DNA of 64,000 nt from Actinophytocola sp963840275 (GCA_963840275.1 CAWIYK010000005.1:1426001-1490000); one strand, 5' to 3'. Shown: positions 8,078 through 17,453, counted from the stretch's first letter. Translations and numbers: made by a program. Notes: generated from the letters alone by a model not told the origin.

Positions 8078-8913
8078 GCTGGCTCGAAGCCATCGTTCTC
8101 GGTCTCATACAGGGACTAACCGAATTCCTCCCCATCTCCTCGAGCGCGCATCTGCGGATCAGTGCGGCGTTCGCGGGCTGGGACGACCCCGGCGCCGCGT
8201 TCACGGCGGTCTCGCAGATCGGCACCGAGACCGCCGTCATCCTGTACTTCCGCAAGAAGATCGGCCGGATCCTCGTGGCGTGGTTCCGGTCGCTGCGCAG
8301 GCCGTCGACGTGGCGCGACGACCCGGACTCGCGGATGGCGTGGCTGGTGATCATCGGCACGCTGCCGATCGCGATCCTCGGACTGCTGTTCCAGGACCAG
8401 ATCGAGCACGCGTTCCGTGACCTGCGCCTGATCGCGACCACGCTGATCGTGTTCGGCATCCTGCTCGGCGTCGCCGACTACATCGGCCGCAAGGACCGCG
8501 ACCTCGACCACCTGACCGTGCCGCACGGCATCGGTTACGGCTTCGCGCAGGCGCTCGCGCTGATCCCCGGTGTGTCCCGCTCCGGTGGCACGGTCACCGC
8601 GGGCCGGCTGCTCGGGTACAAGCGCGAGGAGGCCACCGAGTACGCGTTCCTGCTCGCGGTGCCCGCGGTGTTCGCGTCCGGCCTGTACAAGCTGACCGAC
8701 ATCGGCGGCGCCGACGCGCCGGCGTGGGGGCCGACGATCCTCGGCACGGTCGTCGCGTTCCTGGTCGGCTACGCGGTGATCGCGTGGCTGATGAGGTACA
8801 TCACCACCCACAGCTACCTGCCGTTCGTGATCTACCGGTTGGCGTTGGGCGTACTCATCTTCGTGCTCGTCGGCACCGGGGCACTGGCGCCGAACGCGGG
8901 CCCGGCGCCGTAG
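8074..8913 (+). CDS. uppP: undecaprenyl-diphosphatase UppP (BacA)
   Basis: 279 residues, the normal length. The two catalytic motifs are present: EFLPISSSAHL near residues 17-27 and PGVSRSGGTVTAGR near 165-178. Multiple membrane helices follow. It dephosphorylates undecaprenyl pyrophosphate to recycle the lipid carrier for peptidoglycan and wall glycan synthesis, acting at the outer face of the membrane. The TTG start overlaps the upstream stop (TTGA). A strong hairpin ends the unit. The histidine phosphatase downstream is also its neighbour in mycobacteria, as I recall. Confidence 0.96.
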   Translation: MSWLEAIVLGLIQGLTEFLPISSSAHLRISAAFAGWDDPGAAFTAVSQIGTETAVILYFRKKIGRILVAWFRSLRRPSTWRDDPDSRMAWLVIIGTLPIAILGLLFQDQIEHAFRDLRLIATTLIVFGILLGVADYIGRKDRDLDHLTVPHGIGYGFAQALALIPGVSRSGGTVTAGRLLGYKREEATEYAFLLAVPAVFASGLYKLTDIGGADAPAWGPTILGTVVAFLVGYAVIAWLMRYITTHSYLPFVIYRLALGVLIFVLVGTGALAPNAGPAP

Positions 8914-8994
8914 CGCGAGTCCCCGTTTCGGGACGGGTGAGTCGCCGTTTCGGGCAGAAGTTCGTCCAACACGAACCGGCAACACGGCATGTCT

Positions 8995-9037
8995 GAACGG
9001 GGGACTCGCGGGCTCTGAGCCCGCGAGTCCCCCGTTC
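8995..9037 (+). terminator. perfect 20-bp hairpin terminator after uppP
   Basis: Two 20-nt arms (8995-9014 and 9018-9037) are perfect reverse complements around a 3-nt loop (ctg), followed by ttgtggcttt. The sequence gagtcccc of the stem recurs at 8917-8924. This is an unusually long perfect stem and would stop transcription from uppP. Confidence 0.8.
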
Positions 9038-9043
9038 TTGTGG

Positions 9044-9089
9044 CTTTACTATAACTATTAAATATTGACTATATAGATGTCCGATTATT
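9044..9089. other. AT-rich island in intergenic region
   Basis: Only 10 of 46 bases are G or C, in a genome near 70% GC. It lies between the uppP terminator and the phosphatase gene. It contains a TTGACT (9065-9070) and TATATAG, so it may be a promoter or a protein-binding region. No clear -10 element at standard spacing from TTGACT was found. Confidence 0.5.
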
Positions 9090-9187
9090 CCGGCGAGCCG
9101 CGGGGTCGGCCGGGTCGACCAAACCCAAAGAAGCCGAGGAGGGGAGGGGGTCGCCGCCGCGGTGGGGAGCGGCCCTAGTCTGGCGCC

Positions 9188-9898
9188 GTGGCCACCGTCG
9201 TACTGCTCAGGCATGCTCGCTCGACCGCGAACGGCTCCGGTGTGCTCGCCGGCCGTTCGCCCGGCGTCGAGCTGGACGAGACCGGTCGCAAGCAGGCCGA
9301 CGAGCTGGTCGGTCGCCTCACGTCGGTGCCGCTGACCGAGATCGTCTGCTCGCCGCTGCTGCGCTGTCAGCAGACGGTGGCGCCGTTGGCGGCCGCGCGC
9401 GACCTGACCCCGGTCACCGAGGCCGATCTGTCCGAAGTGGACTACGGGGACTGGACGAACCGGGAGCTGAAGACGCTCGGCAAGGAGAAGCTCTGGTCGG
9501 TGGTGCAGCAGCACCCGTCGGCGGCGGTGTTCCCCGGCGGCGAGGGGCTCGCGGCGGTGCAGACGCGTGCGGTCGCGGCGGTTCGCGCGCACGACGCGCG
9601 CATAACCGGCGCACACGGGCCGGAGGCGGTGTGGCTGCTGTGCAGCCACGGCGACGTGCTCAAGTCGATCATCGCCGACGCGCTCGGACAGCACCTCGAC
9701 AGCTTCCAGCGGATCGTGGTGAACCCGGCGTCGGTGTCGGTCATCCAGTACACCGAGACCCGGCCCTTCGTGCTGCGTATGAACGACAACGGCGGCGAGC
9801 TCGCGAGCATCGTGCCCGCCAAGCCGCAGCCGGCGGAGCCGGACGGTGCCCGTCCGGGGGACGCGGTTCCGGGCGGCGCGCCGGGACGCCCGGCCTGA
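9188..9898 (+). CDS. histidine phosphatase family protein (MSMEG_4193 type)
   Basis: 236 residues. The phosphohistidine motif LLRHARSTANG near residue 7, the second arginine block (SPLLRCQQT), the catalytic acid region (DLSEVDYGDW) and the second His in CSHGDV are all in order. Members remove phosphate from small metabolites or proteins. The specific substrate of the MSMEG_4193 subgroup is unsettled. GTG start. The C-terminal 30 residues are Pro/Gly/Ala-rich and probably disordered. Its usual partners, as I remember them, DUF3090 and SCO1664, lie 30 kb away at 40.3-41.6 kb. Confidence 0.92.
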   Translation: MATVVLLRHARSTANGSGVLAGRSPGVELDETGRKQADELVGRLTSVPLTEIVCSPLLRCQQTVAPLAAARDLTPVTEADLSEVDYGDWTNRELKTLGKEKLWSVVQQHPSAAVFPGGEGLAAVQTRAVAAVRAHDARITGAHGPEAVWLLCSHGDVLKSIIADALGQHLDSFQRIVVNPASVSVIQYTETRPFVLRMNDNGGELASIVPAKPQPAEPDGARPGDAVPGGAPGRPA

Positions 9899-10032
9899 CC
9901 TGGACCTTCTCCCGCACGCCACTTGGCGAAAACGCGTCACGATCTGGGCGAAATGACGAAGTAACTCGTGACGTCTGTGCCAATATCTGTGCACTGATCA
10001 GACTCCGCCTCGGCGGCACTCTAGGAGTGGCG

Positions 10033-10719
10033 ATGACACAGCCATACGGCCAGCAGCCCGATCCGTCGGGCGGCTACCCCCAGTCCGGCGGGTTTCCGCA
10101 GGGCCAGGGGTACCCGCAGGCTCCGGGCTACGCCCCGACGCCGCCGGGCGGTTACCCTCAGTCACCGCCGGGCGGCTTCCAGCAGGGTTATCCGCAGACG
10201 CCGCCTGGGGGATATCCGCCGGCGCCCGGTTACGGCGGGGGCATGCCGCCCGCGCCGCAGGAGTACGGCCACGGTCCGATGCGGCGGCCGAGCTCGGTCA
10301 CGGCGGCGGCGGTGCTCGGGTTCGTACAGGCCGGCATCACGACGATCCCGGCGGTCATCCAGCTGGTGGCGGCCGCGGGCGGCAGCTCCGACGTCGGTGG
10401 CGGAGCGATGGCCGAGGGGCTGCTCGTGTCGGTCGCGGAGCTGATCGCGGTGGCGCTGCTGATCACCGGCGGCGTGCAGCTCATCGGGGGTCGGTCGCGC
10501 AACATCATGATCGCGGGCGCGGCGCTTGAGCTGGTCATCTGTCTGTACTGGCTGATCCGCTACGCCACGCTCGACTCGAACGGCATCGACATCATCGATG
10601 CCGGAAAAGGCGTGATCATGGCGTTCGCTATCTTCTTCGCCGTCATGCCGACGATCATTCTCGCCATGTCGCTCGGCGGCACCACCACTCAGTTTTTGCA
10701 GTCACGACGCGGCCACTGA
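10033..10719 (+). CDS. Pro/Gly/Gln-rich membrane protein
   Basis: About 228 residues. The first 85 are low-complexity repeats built on PPGGYPQ and PQxxGY units. A membrane domain follows, with helices near residues 95-120, 140-160, 165-185 and 195-215. The linker GGMPPAPQEYGHGP is shared with the next gene, so the two are paralogues. AGGAG at 10023-10027 lies 5 nt before the ATG. The role is unknown. Similar proline-rich N-termini in actinobacteria sit on the cytosolic face and may mediate protein contacts. Confidence 0.82.
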   Translation: MTQPYGQQPDPSGGYPQSGGFPQGQGYPQAPGYAPTPPGGYPQSPPGGFQQGYPQTPPGGYPPAPGYGGGMPPAPQEYGHGPMRRPSSVTAAAVLGFVQAGITTIPAVIQLVAAAGGSSDVGGGAMAEGLLVSVAELIAVALLITGGVQLIGGRSRNIMIAGAALELVICLYWLIRYATLDSNGIDIIDAGKGVIMAFAIFFAVMPTIILAMSLGGTTTQFLQSRRGH

Positions 10720-10740
10720 GCCGCTCGAGAGGGGTAAGTC

Positions 10741-11265
10741 ATGTCTCAGCCGTACGGGCAACAGCCCGGCGACTACAACCAGCCCGGTCAGGGTCAGGCC
10801 TTCGGTGGCATGCCGCCGGCGCCGCAGGAGTACAGCCAGGGTCCGGTGGCCCGGCCGGGCACCTCGACCGCGGCCGCGGTCCTCGGGTTCGTGCAGGCCG
10901 GCCTCACGCTGATCTGCGTCATCATCCTCATGGCCGGTCTCGGCGCGCTGTCGAGCATCGAGGACGACAGCACGATCAGTGGCATCGACGTCAACGACGG
11001 CATGCTCGCTCTGCTCTGGGTCGCCGCGATCGTCGGCCTGGTGGGCGCGGGTCTGCTGATCTGGGCGGGCGTCAAGGTGCTCGGCGGCACCGCGGGCAAC
11101 CTGATGGTCATCGCGGCCGCCGTGCAGATCGTGCTGTGCATCTTCTGGCTGATCCAGGGCGCCGGCATCGTGCCGATCCTGCTCGCGGTCATGCCGATCA
11201 TCGCGCTGGTGCTCGTGCTCGGCGCGCCGGCCAAGCAGTTCGAGGCCTCGCGCCGGGGTCGCTGA
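10741..11265 (+). CDS. paralogous Pro/Gln-rich membrane protein
   Basis: 174 residues, starting MSQPYGQQPGDYNQPGQG. It shares the GGMPPAPQEY linker and the TAAAVLGFVQAG first helix with the gene just upstream, but has a much shorter repeat region. Four hydrophobic segments follow. It starts 21 bp after the upstream stop, with GAGAGGGG before the ATG, and a bidirectional hairpin ends the pair. The two look like a tandem duplication expressed together. Function unknown. Confidence 0.82.
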   Translation: MSQPYGQQPGDYNQPGQGQAFGGMPPAPQEYSQGPVARPGTSTAAAVLGFVQAGLTLICVIILMAGLGALSSIEDDSTISGIDVNDGMLALLWVAAIVGLVGAGLLIWAGVKVLGGTAGNLMVIAAAVQIVLCIFWLIQGAGIVPILLAVMPIIALVLVLGAPAKQFEASRRGR

Positions 11266-11285
11266 GGTAGCAGGCAAGTACGCAG

Positions 11286-11316
11286 AAGGGCGCCTTTCCC
11301 TGGGGGAGGCGCCCTT
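11286..11316. terminator. bidirectional terminator between convergent genes
   Basis: A 10-bp perfect stem (aagggcgcct at 11286-11295, aggcgccctt at 11307-11316) has an 11-nt loop. A-rich and T-rich flanks on the two sides suit termination from both the membrane-protein pair and the GH92 gene. Confidence 0.7.
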
Positions 11317-11323
11317 TCGCGTG

Positions 11324-14300
11324 TCAGCGGGCGAGCAGCTCGACCTCGGCGAGTGTCACGGTCGGCGCGCCGTTGTTGTCGGTGATGTCGAGCCGGTAGT
11401 GCGTGTACGTGCCGGGATTGGCGACGGAGAACGCTCTGGTCTGGCGGCGCCAGCGGAACGTCTCGTCGGCCCGCTCGTCCAGCACGGTCCAGTTCGCACC
11501 GTCGTCGGAGCCTCGCAGGGTCCAGCCGCGCGGGTCGTCCTGGCGGGTGCCCGAGGTGAGCGTGTAGTAGCGGACGGTCGCACCGGCGCCGGGGAGCCGG
11601 TAGGCGAGCCACGCGGTCGGCGTGCGGAACACGACCTGGGTGCGGCTGTTGTCGTCGAACAGCGGGGCGACGTTCACGCCGTCGCTGCCCTCGCCCTGGC
11701 CGTCGGTCGAGCGGGTGATGTCGAACATCGTCTTGGGCACGGTGTCGGCCGGGGTCACCGACGGCGGCAGCGCGTCGACGCCACAGCCCCACGTGGACGG
11801 CTTCGGGCCCATCCGGAAGTCCAGGACCGCGCCGGCGGCGACCACCGAGTGCGGCAGCCACACCTTCTCCCACGGCTGGCCGTTGACCTGAAGTCCTTGT
11901 ACGTACACGTTCTCGGCGCTGTTGTTGGGCGCGTTGACGACCAGGTCGTTGCCGTTGTCCATTCGCACCACGGCGCGGCGGAACAGTGGCGAGCCGATCA
12001 CGTAGTCCGGGCTGCCCATCCGCAGCGGGTAGATGCCGAGGGCGCTGAACAGCCACCACGCGGACATCTCGCCGTTGTCCTCGTCACCGCAGTAGCCCTG
12101 GCCGATCTCGCTGCCGGCGTACAGCCGCGAGAGGACCTCGCGGACCTTCGCCTGCGCCTGCCACACCGCGCCGGCGTAGGCGTACATGTAGATGATGTGG
12201 TGCGAGGGCTGGTTGCTGTGCCCGTACTGGCCCATCCGCACGTCGCGGGCCTCGGCCATCTCGTGGATGGCCCGCCAGTACGCGCCGCGGGCGCGGCCGG
12301 TCTCCTGTGTGGAGAAGAACTCGTCGAGCTTCGCGGCGAGCGCGGCGCGGCCGCCGGCGAGGCTGGCGAGGCCGGCGCCGTCGTGCGGCACGCTGAACGC
12401 CGTGTTCCAGCCGTTGGTCTCCACGTAGTCGCCGCCCCAGGCGCGCGGGTCGTACTGGTTGGGGGAGAACCGGAGGCGGCCGTCTTCCTTGCGGCCCTGG
12501 AAGAACCCGGTGCTCGGGTCGAACGAGTGCACGTAGTTCAGTGCGCGGTCGAGGAAGTACTCGCGGTTCTCGTGGTCGCCGAGCGCTTCGGCGAGCTGGG
12601 CGATGGCGAAGTCGTTGAGGCAGCCCTCGAGTGTCCACGACAGACCGTACTCGGTGGTGGTCGGCGTGTAGCCGAGGAAGATCGACCGGTCGATGCCGTG
12701 CCGGCCGACGCCGTCGGCGGGTGGGGTGACGGTCGCGTTGCGGATCGCGGCGTCGTAGGCGGAGCGGATGTCGAAGTCGCGCACGCCCTTGAGGTAGGCG
12801 TCGGCGAAGGCGACGTCGGAGCTGGTGCCGGTCATGAGGTCGGCGTAGCCGGGGGAGGACCAGCGCGCGATCCATCCGCCGTCGCGGTACTGCTGGACGA
12901 ACCCGTCGATCAGCTCGCCGGCGTGCCGGGGGGTGAGCAGCGTGTACGCCGGCCACACCGTGCGGTAGGTGTCCCAGAAACCGTTGTTGACGTACAGCTT
13001 TCCCGGTTGGAGGGCCTTGCCGGTCTGTGTCGGCGTGTCGGCCTTCACCGGTGGCGCGACCGGGCTGGCGTACACGATGTTGGGCGACTCCGCGGTGCCG
13101 GTGTTCTCGTGGCCGCGGTTGGGGTAGAGGTACAGGCGGTACAGGTTGGAGTACAGCGTGACGAGCTGGTCCTCGGTGGCGCCTTCGACCTCGACGCGGC
13201 CGAGCAGCGCGTCCCATTCGTCGCCGGCGCGGTCCCGCACGCTCTCGAACGTGTCGCCGTCCGCGATCTCCTGCCACAGGTTGCGTTTCGCCTGCGCGAC
13301 GCTGATCAGTGAGGTGCCGATCCGCATGGTGACGACGGTCGGTCCGGTGATGTCCGGCTCGAACCGCAGGTAGCCGCTCACCTTGCGGGACAGGCCGCGC
13401 CAGAGCCGGCCGCCGGCCGAGATGGTTCGGTCGAACGTCGCGTAGACGAACATCCTGCCGGCGCCCTCGGACAGTCCACTTCGGACGTCGGAGTAGCCGG
13501 TGACGGTGCCGCCGACCGGGTCCACCGTGAGCCGCCCGTGCCGGGTGATGTTGTCGAAGATCAGGTTCGCGTCCTCGCCGGGGAAGGTGAACCGGAAGAT
13601 GGCGGCGTGGTCGGTGGGCGCGAGCTCGGTGACGATGCCGTTGGTGAACCGGACGCCGTAGTGGTGTGGTCGGGCGGCCTCGTTGCCGTGGCGGAACGTC
13701 AGCTTCCGCTTGCTGCGCCACGCGCTCGGGCGGCGCGCGGCGGCCGAGGGCATGACCTGGAAGGTCTGCCGGTCGCCCATCCACGGGCTGGGCAGGTGGC
13801 TCGCGGAGAACGCCTCGAGCGCCGGGAGGTTCACCTCGTTGTTGTGCCGGTGGTAGGTGTAGAGCCAGTCGGTGGCGCCGGCGTCGGTGACCGGGGTCCA
13901 GAACGTGAAGCCGTGCGGCACGGCGGTGGCCGGGATGGTGTTGCCGCGCGAGTACGTCTTCGTCGAGTCGGTGCCCCTGGTGGTGCTCACGTGCTCGACC
14001 GGTCGCGGTGGTGTCGCGGGGACCGGTCGGTCGGCGATCGAGATGTCGTCCAGCCAGCCGGAGAAGTTGGCCGGGCCGTTGGGGTTGTCGTAGGTGAGCA
14101 GGGCCCGGACGGCGACCTTGCCCTCGGCGACCGCGCCGATCCGCACCGACCGGTGGTTCCACTGGTTCGGGGTCAGCGCCTTGGACTCGCCCTGCCCGAG
14201 CGCGGTGAGCGGGAAGCCGAGGTGGTCGGTCACCCCGAGCTCGCTCAGGAGGGTGCCGTCGGAGAACGCGAGGTCCAGCGCGACGTACGTGCTGGGGAAG

Positions 14301-14626
14301 CGCAGGTCGTCGCCCTGCAGCTCCGGCAGGACGACGTAGGAGAGCACGGTGTCGCGGGTGACCGCGAGGTCGAGCAGGAACAGCTTGTTGGTGACCTTGC
14401 CGGGCCCGCGGCCACCGTGGGAGCCCTGGTAGCGCAGTGCGCGCAGGCCGGTGAACCCGACGTTGGGCCGGGCCGTCGCCGGCTTGGCGGGGCCGCGGCC
14501 CTCGCGGGTGCTCATGGTGGCGCCGAGCGCTCTCGGCGCCTCGTTCCTGTCGAGGTCGACGGCGTCGATCCAGGTCAGTGGCGGGTCGGTGTTCTCGAAC
14601 GACGAGAAGAAGCCCCGAGCACTCAT
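11324..14626 (-). CDS. GH92 family alpha-mannosidase with C-terminal F5/8 type C domain
   Basis: 1100 residues. An N-terminal beta-sandwich region (1-210) is followed by the GH92 domains. Visible GH92 blocks are GFWDTYRTVWPAYTLLTP, MTGTSSDVAFADAYLKG and GYCGDEDNGEMSAWWLFSAL, the last being the conserved catalytic-site block. Residues about 980-1100 form a discoidin (F5/8 C) carbohydrate-binding domain. GH92 enzymes are calcium-dependent exo-mannosidases, mostly alpha-1,2. GAGGAG lies 5 nt before the ATG, supporting this start. No signal peptide is present, which is odd for a polysaccharide hydrolase. Divergent from the SCO6745-type gene. Confidence 0.92.
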   Translation of the reverse strand: MSARGFFSSFENTDPPLTWIDAVDLDRNEAPRALGATMSTREGRGPAKPATARPNVGFTGLRALRYQGSHGGRGPGKVTNKLFLLDLAVTRDTVLSYVVLPELQGDDLRFPSTYVALDLAFSDGTLLSELGVTDHLGFPLTALGQGESKALTPNQWNHRSVRIGAVAEGKVAVRALLTYDNPNGPANFSGWLDDISIADRPVPATPPRPVEHVSTTRGTDSTKTYSRGNTIPATAVPHGFTFWTPVTDAGATDWLYTYHRHNNEVNLPALEAFSASHLPSPWMGDRQTFQVMPSAAARRPSAWRSKRKLTFRHGNEAARPHHYGVRFTNGIVTELAPTDHAAIFRFTFPGEDANLIFDNITRHGRLTVDPVGGTVTGYSDVRSGLSEGAGRMFVYATFDRTISAGGRLWRGLSRKVSGYLRFEPDITGPTVVTMRIGTSLISVAQAKRNLWQEIADGDTFESVRDRAGDEWDALLGRVEVEGATEDQLVTLYSNLYRLYLYPNRGHENTGTAESPNIVYASPVAPPVKADTPTQTGKALQPGKLYVNNGFWDTYRTVWPAYTLLTPRHAGELIDGFVQQYRDGGWIARWSSPGYADLMTGTSSDVAFADAYLKGVRDFDIRSAYDAAIRNATVTPPADGVGRHGIDRSIFLGYTPTTTEYGLSWTLEGCLNDFAIAQLAEALGDHENREYFLDRALNYVHSFDPSTGFFQGRKEDGRLRFSPNQYDPRAWGGDYVETNGWNTAFSVPHDGAGLASLAGGRAALAAKLDEFFSTQETGRARGAYWRAIHEMAEARDVRMGQYGHSNQPSHHIIYMYAYAGAVWQAQAKVREVLSRLYAGSEIGQGYCGDEDNGEMSAWWLFSALGIYPLRMGSPDYVIGSPLFRRAVVRMDNGNDLVVNAPNNSAENVYVQGLQVNGQPWEKVWLPHSVVAAGAVLDFRMGPKPSTWGCGVDALPPSVTPADTVPKTMFDITRSTDGQGEGSDGVNVAPLFDDNSRTQVVFRTPTAWLAYRLPGAGATVRYYTLTSGTRQDDPRGWTLRGSDDGANWTVLDERADETFRWRRQTRAFSVANPGTYTHYRLDITDNNGAPTVTLAEVELLAR

Positions 14627-14690
14627 TCCGCTCCTCGATCTGTCGTCGAACCATCGGAGGCGGTGATCCTATTGGGTGCAGAATGCGGTC

Positions 14691-15524
14691 ATGCATGCCG
14701 CGCGTCGACTGTGGATCACGCTGGAGCCGCTGCACGCGGTGGTGTACTTCGCGCCGGAGGTCCGCGCGGCGGGCAAGGCGTTGGGGCTGCGTGGTTTCTG
14801 GGACACCTACTTCGCGTTCCGCGCCGCCCCGCTCGGGCCGGTGCCGGCGGGCGGGGTGGTGGCGTCGTTCGCCGGGTTCGAGCCGGCGATGGTCGGCAAG
14901 GCGCTGCCGTCGGCGTGGACGCGGGCGTCGGTGGCGGACTGCCTCGCGGTGCGGGCGTCGGTGAGTGCGGAGGTGCTGCGTGCGTGCGGCGTCTCCGCGT
15001 CCGCGTGCGCCGCGGCCGTTGAGCTGTTGTCGCCGGTGGTGCTGGAGCCGACCGGGCGGCCGCTGGGCATGGCCAACGCGGCGCTGCCGCTGTCGTCGGA
15101 TCCGGTCGAGGCGCTGTGGCAGGTCGCGACGACGTTGCGGGAGCACCGCGGCGACGGGCATGTGGCGGCGCTCGTGACGGCGGGCCTGACCGGGTTGGAC
15201 GCGTTGCACCTGCAGGTGGCGAACGGGCGGTTCCCCGAGGAGACGATGCGGGCCGCGCGGGGCTGGTCGGACACCGACTGGGCGGCCGCCGGGGCGTCGC
15301 TCGCCGAGCGGGGACTGGTCGGTCCCGACGGGCTGACCGAGGCCGGCGCGCGGCTGCTCGAGTCGGTCGAGTCGGTCACGGACTCCGTTGCGTGGCAAGG
15401 AGGTCTGGCAGCGCTCGGGGACGCCGTCGAGGCGGCTGTGGAGGTGCTCGCGCCGTCGGTGTCGGCGGTGTGGGACGCGGGGGTGCTGCCGGCGGCCAAC
15501 CCGATCGGTGTCACGCGCGCTTGA
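14691..15524 (+). CDS. SCO6745 family protein
   Basis: About 277 residues, all-alpha. The N-terminus ARRLWITLEPLHAVVYFAPE and the GLRGFWDTYFAFRAAPLG block are typical of the actinobacterial SCO6745 group. LVTAGLTGLDALHLQ and the C-terminal RGWSDTDW(A/x)A block resemble a degenerate winged helix. Function unknown. The ATG at 14691 fits the family N-terminus. A GTG at 14676 in the same frame is an alternative start. It shares a promoter region with the divergent GH92 gene. Confidence 0.8.
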   Translation: MHAARRLWITLEPLHAVVYFAPEVRAAGKALGLRGFWDTYFAFRAAPLGPVPAGGVVASFAGFEPAMVGKALPSAWTRASVADCLAVRASVSAEVLRACGVSASACAAAVELLSPVVLEPTGRPLGMANAALPLSSDPVEALWQVATTLREHRGDGHVAALVTAGLTGLDALHLQVANGRFPEETMRAARGWSDTDWAAAGASLAERGLVGPDGLTEAGARLLESVESVTDSVAWQGGLAALGDAVEAAVEVLAPSVSAVWDAGVLPAANPIGVTRA

Positions 15525-15590
15525 CCTCCAGCACGCTCGAGCTCCTACCGTTCTGTCGGAATTGTCGGTGCGGCATGCGAGGGTGCGGTT

Positions 15591-17453
15591 ATGGACATGG
15601 AGACCACGGCGTGGATGTCGCTGTACAACACGATGAACGCGACCGACGACAAGCGGCCGTTCTCGGTTGCGACGCTGCGTCGGATCGCGCGGTTCGCGCG
15701 TCCGCACCGGCGGCAGCTGGCGTGGTTCCTGCTGTTGAGCGTCGTGACCGCGGTGCTCGCGGTGGCCACGCCGGTGCTCGCCGGCTGGGTGGTCGACGAG
15801 ATCGTGAAGCGGTCGTCGTTACGCGTGGTCGTGGTGTTCGCGGTGCTGATCGCGGTGATCGCCGTCGCCGAGGCCGTGCTGGGGCTGGTCGCGCGGTGGC
15901 TGTCCGCGCGGATCGGTGAGGGGCTGATCCTCGACCTGCGCACCGCGGTGTTCGACCACGTGCAGCGGATGCCGATCGCGTTCTTCATGCGCACGCGGAC
16001 GGGCGCGCTGGTGTCGCGGTTGAACAACGACGTGGTGAGCGCGCAGCACGCGTTCAGCAGCACGCTGTCCGGGGTGCTGTCCAACGTGGTGATGCTGGTG
16101 CTCACGCTGGCCGTGATGCTCGGCGTGTCGTGGCAGATCACGGTGTTGGCGCTCGTGCTGTTACCCGTGTTCGTGCTGCCGGCGCGGCGGATGGGGGCGC
16201 GGCTCGCGCGGCTGGAGCGGGAGTCGGCCAACCACAACTCGGTGATGAGCACGCAGATGACCGAGCGGTTCTCGGCGCCGGGCGCGACGCTCGTGAAGCT
16301 GTACGGTCGGCCGGCCGAGGAGTCGACGGGGTTCACCGAGCGGGCCACGCGGGTGCGGGACATCGGCGTGCGCACGGCGATGGTCCAGGCGGTGTTCGTC
16401 ACGGCGCTCACGCTCGTGTCGGCGCTGGCGTTGGCACTCGTGTACGGGTTCGGCGGCTGGTTCGCGTTCGCCGGATCGCTGGATCCGGGCGCGGTGGTGT
16501 CGTTGGCGTTTCTGCTGACCAGGCTGTACGCGCCGCTCACGTCGTTGGCGAGTGCGCGGGTCGAGGTGATGAGCGCGCTGGTGGCGTTCGAGCGGGTGTT
16601 CGAGGTGCTGGACCTGCGGCCGCTGATCGCGGAGAAGCCGGTCACGGTCGACATGCCGCCGGGGCCGGTGTCGGTCGAGTTCTCGTCGGTGTCGTTCGCG
16701 TACCCGGCGGCGGACAAGGTGTCGCTGGCGTCGCTGGAGGAGGTGGCGAAGCTCGACAAGCGCGGTGGGGTGGAGGTGCTGCACGACATCTCGTTCCGGG
16801 TGGAGCCGGGGCAGCTGGTCGCGCTGGTCGGGTCGTCGGGGGCGGGGAAGTCGACGATCGCGTCGCTGGTGCCGCGGCTGTACGACGTGGACTCCGGCGC
16901 CGTTCGACTGTCCGGTGTGGACGTTCGGGACCTGTCGTTCGCGTCGCTGCGGGAGACACTCGGGATGGTGACGCAGGACGGTCACCTGTTCCACGAGTCG
17001 GTGCGGTCGAACCTGTTGCTGGCCGCGCCGGACGCCACGGAGGCCGACCTGTGGGAGATGTTGTCGCGGGCCCGGTTGGCGGAGTTGGTGGCGTCGCTGC
17101 CGGACGGGCTGGACACGGTCGTGGGGGAGCGGGGGTACCGGCTGTCGGGGGGCGAGCGGCAGCGGTTGACGATCGCGAGGCTGCTGCTGGCCCGCCCCCG
17201 GGTGGTGATCCTCGACGAGGCGACCGCACACCTCGACTCGACGTCGGAGGCCGCGGTGCAGGAGGCGCTCGCGGAGGCCCTGATCGGGCGGACCGCGTTG
17301 GTGATCGCGCACCGGCTGTCGACCGTGCGGGCCGCGGATCTGATCCTGGTGATCGAGGGTGGGCGCGTGGTGGAGCGGGGTTCGCACGCCGAGTTGCTCG
17401 ACGTCGGCGGGAGGTACGAGGAGCTGTACCGGACCCAGTTCGCCGCCGTGTGA
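15591..17453 (+). CDS. ABC exporter half-transporter (fused membrane and ATPase domains)
   Basis: 620 residues. Six membrane helices occupy about residues 40-330 and the nucleotide-binding domain 355-615. All ATPase motifs are intact: Walker A GSSGAGKST, Q-loop MVTQDGHLFH, signature LSGGERQR, Walker B VVILDEAT and the H-loop AHRLST. A 20-residue insertion (LASLEEVAKLDKRGG) lies before the Walker A, a common actinobacterial feature. It is probably a homodimeric exporter with unknown cargo. ATG start at 15591. No operon partner: the genes downstream on the other strand are pseudogenes. Confidence 0.92.
   Translation: MDMETTAWMSLYNTMNATDDKRPFSVATLRRIARFARPHRRQLAWFLLLSVVTAVLAVATPVLAGWVVDEIVKRSSLRVVVVFAVLIAVIAVAEAVLGLVARWLSARIGEGLILDLRTAVFDHVQRMPIAFFMRTRTGALVSRLNNDVVSAQHAFSSTLSGVLSNVVMLVLTLAVMLGVSWQITVLALVLLPVFVLPARRMGARLARLERESANHNSVMSTQMTERFSAPGATLVKLYGRPAEESTGFTERATRVRDIGVRTAMVQAVFVTALTLVSALALALVYGFGGWFAFAGSLDPGAVVSLAFLLTRLYAPLTSLASARVEVMSALVAFERVFEVLDLRPLIAEKPVTVDMPPGPVSVEFSSVSFAYPAADKVSLASLEEVAKLDKRGGVEVLHDISFRVEPGQLVALVGSSGAGKSTIASLVPRLYDVDSGAVRLSGVDVRDLSFASLRETLGMVTQDGHLFHESVRSNLLLAAPDATEADLWEMLSRARLAELVASLPDGLDTVVGERGYRLSGGERQRLTIARLLLARPRVVILDEATAHLDSTSEAAVQEALAEALIGRTALVIAHRLSTVRAADLILVIEGGRVVERGSHAELLDVGGRYEELYRTQFAAV

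Noticed and set aside
11321..13312. 663-codon plus-strand open frame antisense to the GH92 gene
   Set aside because: It mirrors the codon bias of the GH92 gene, has no family match, and its product is a Val/Gly/Arg-rich shadow. The GH92 frame has clear domains throughout.
12084..15707. 1207-codon minus-strand open frame across GH92 and the SCO6745 gene
   Set aside because: The translation is Arg/Pro-rich without any domain, and it crosses two well-supported genes on different strands.
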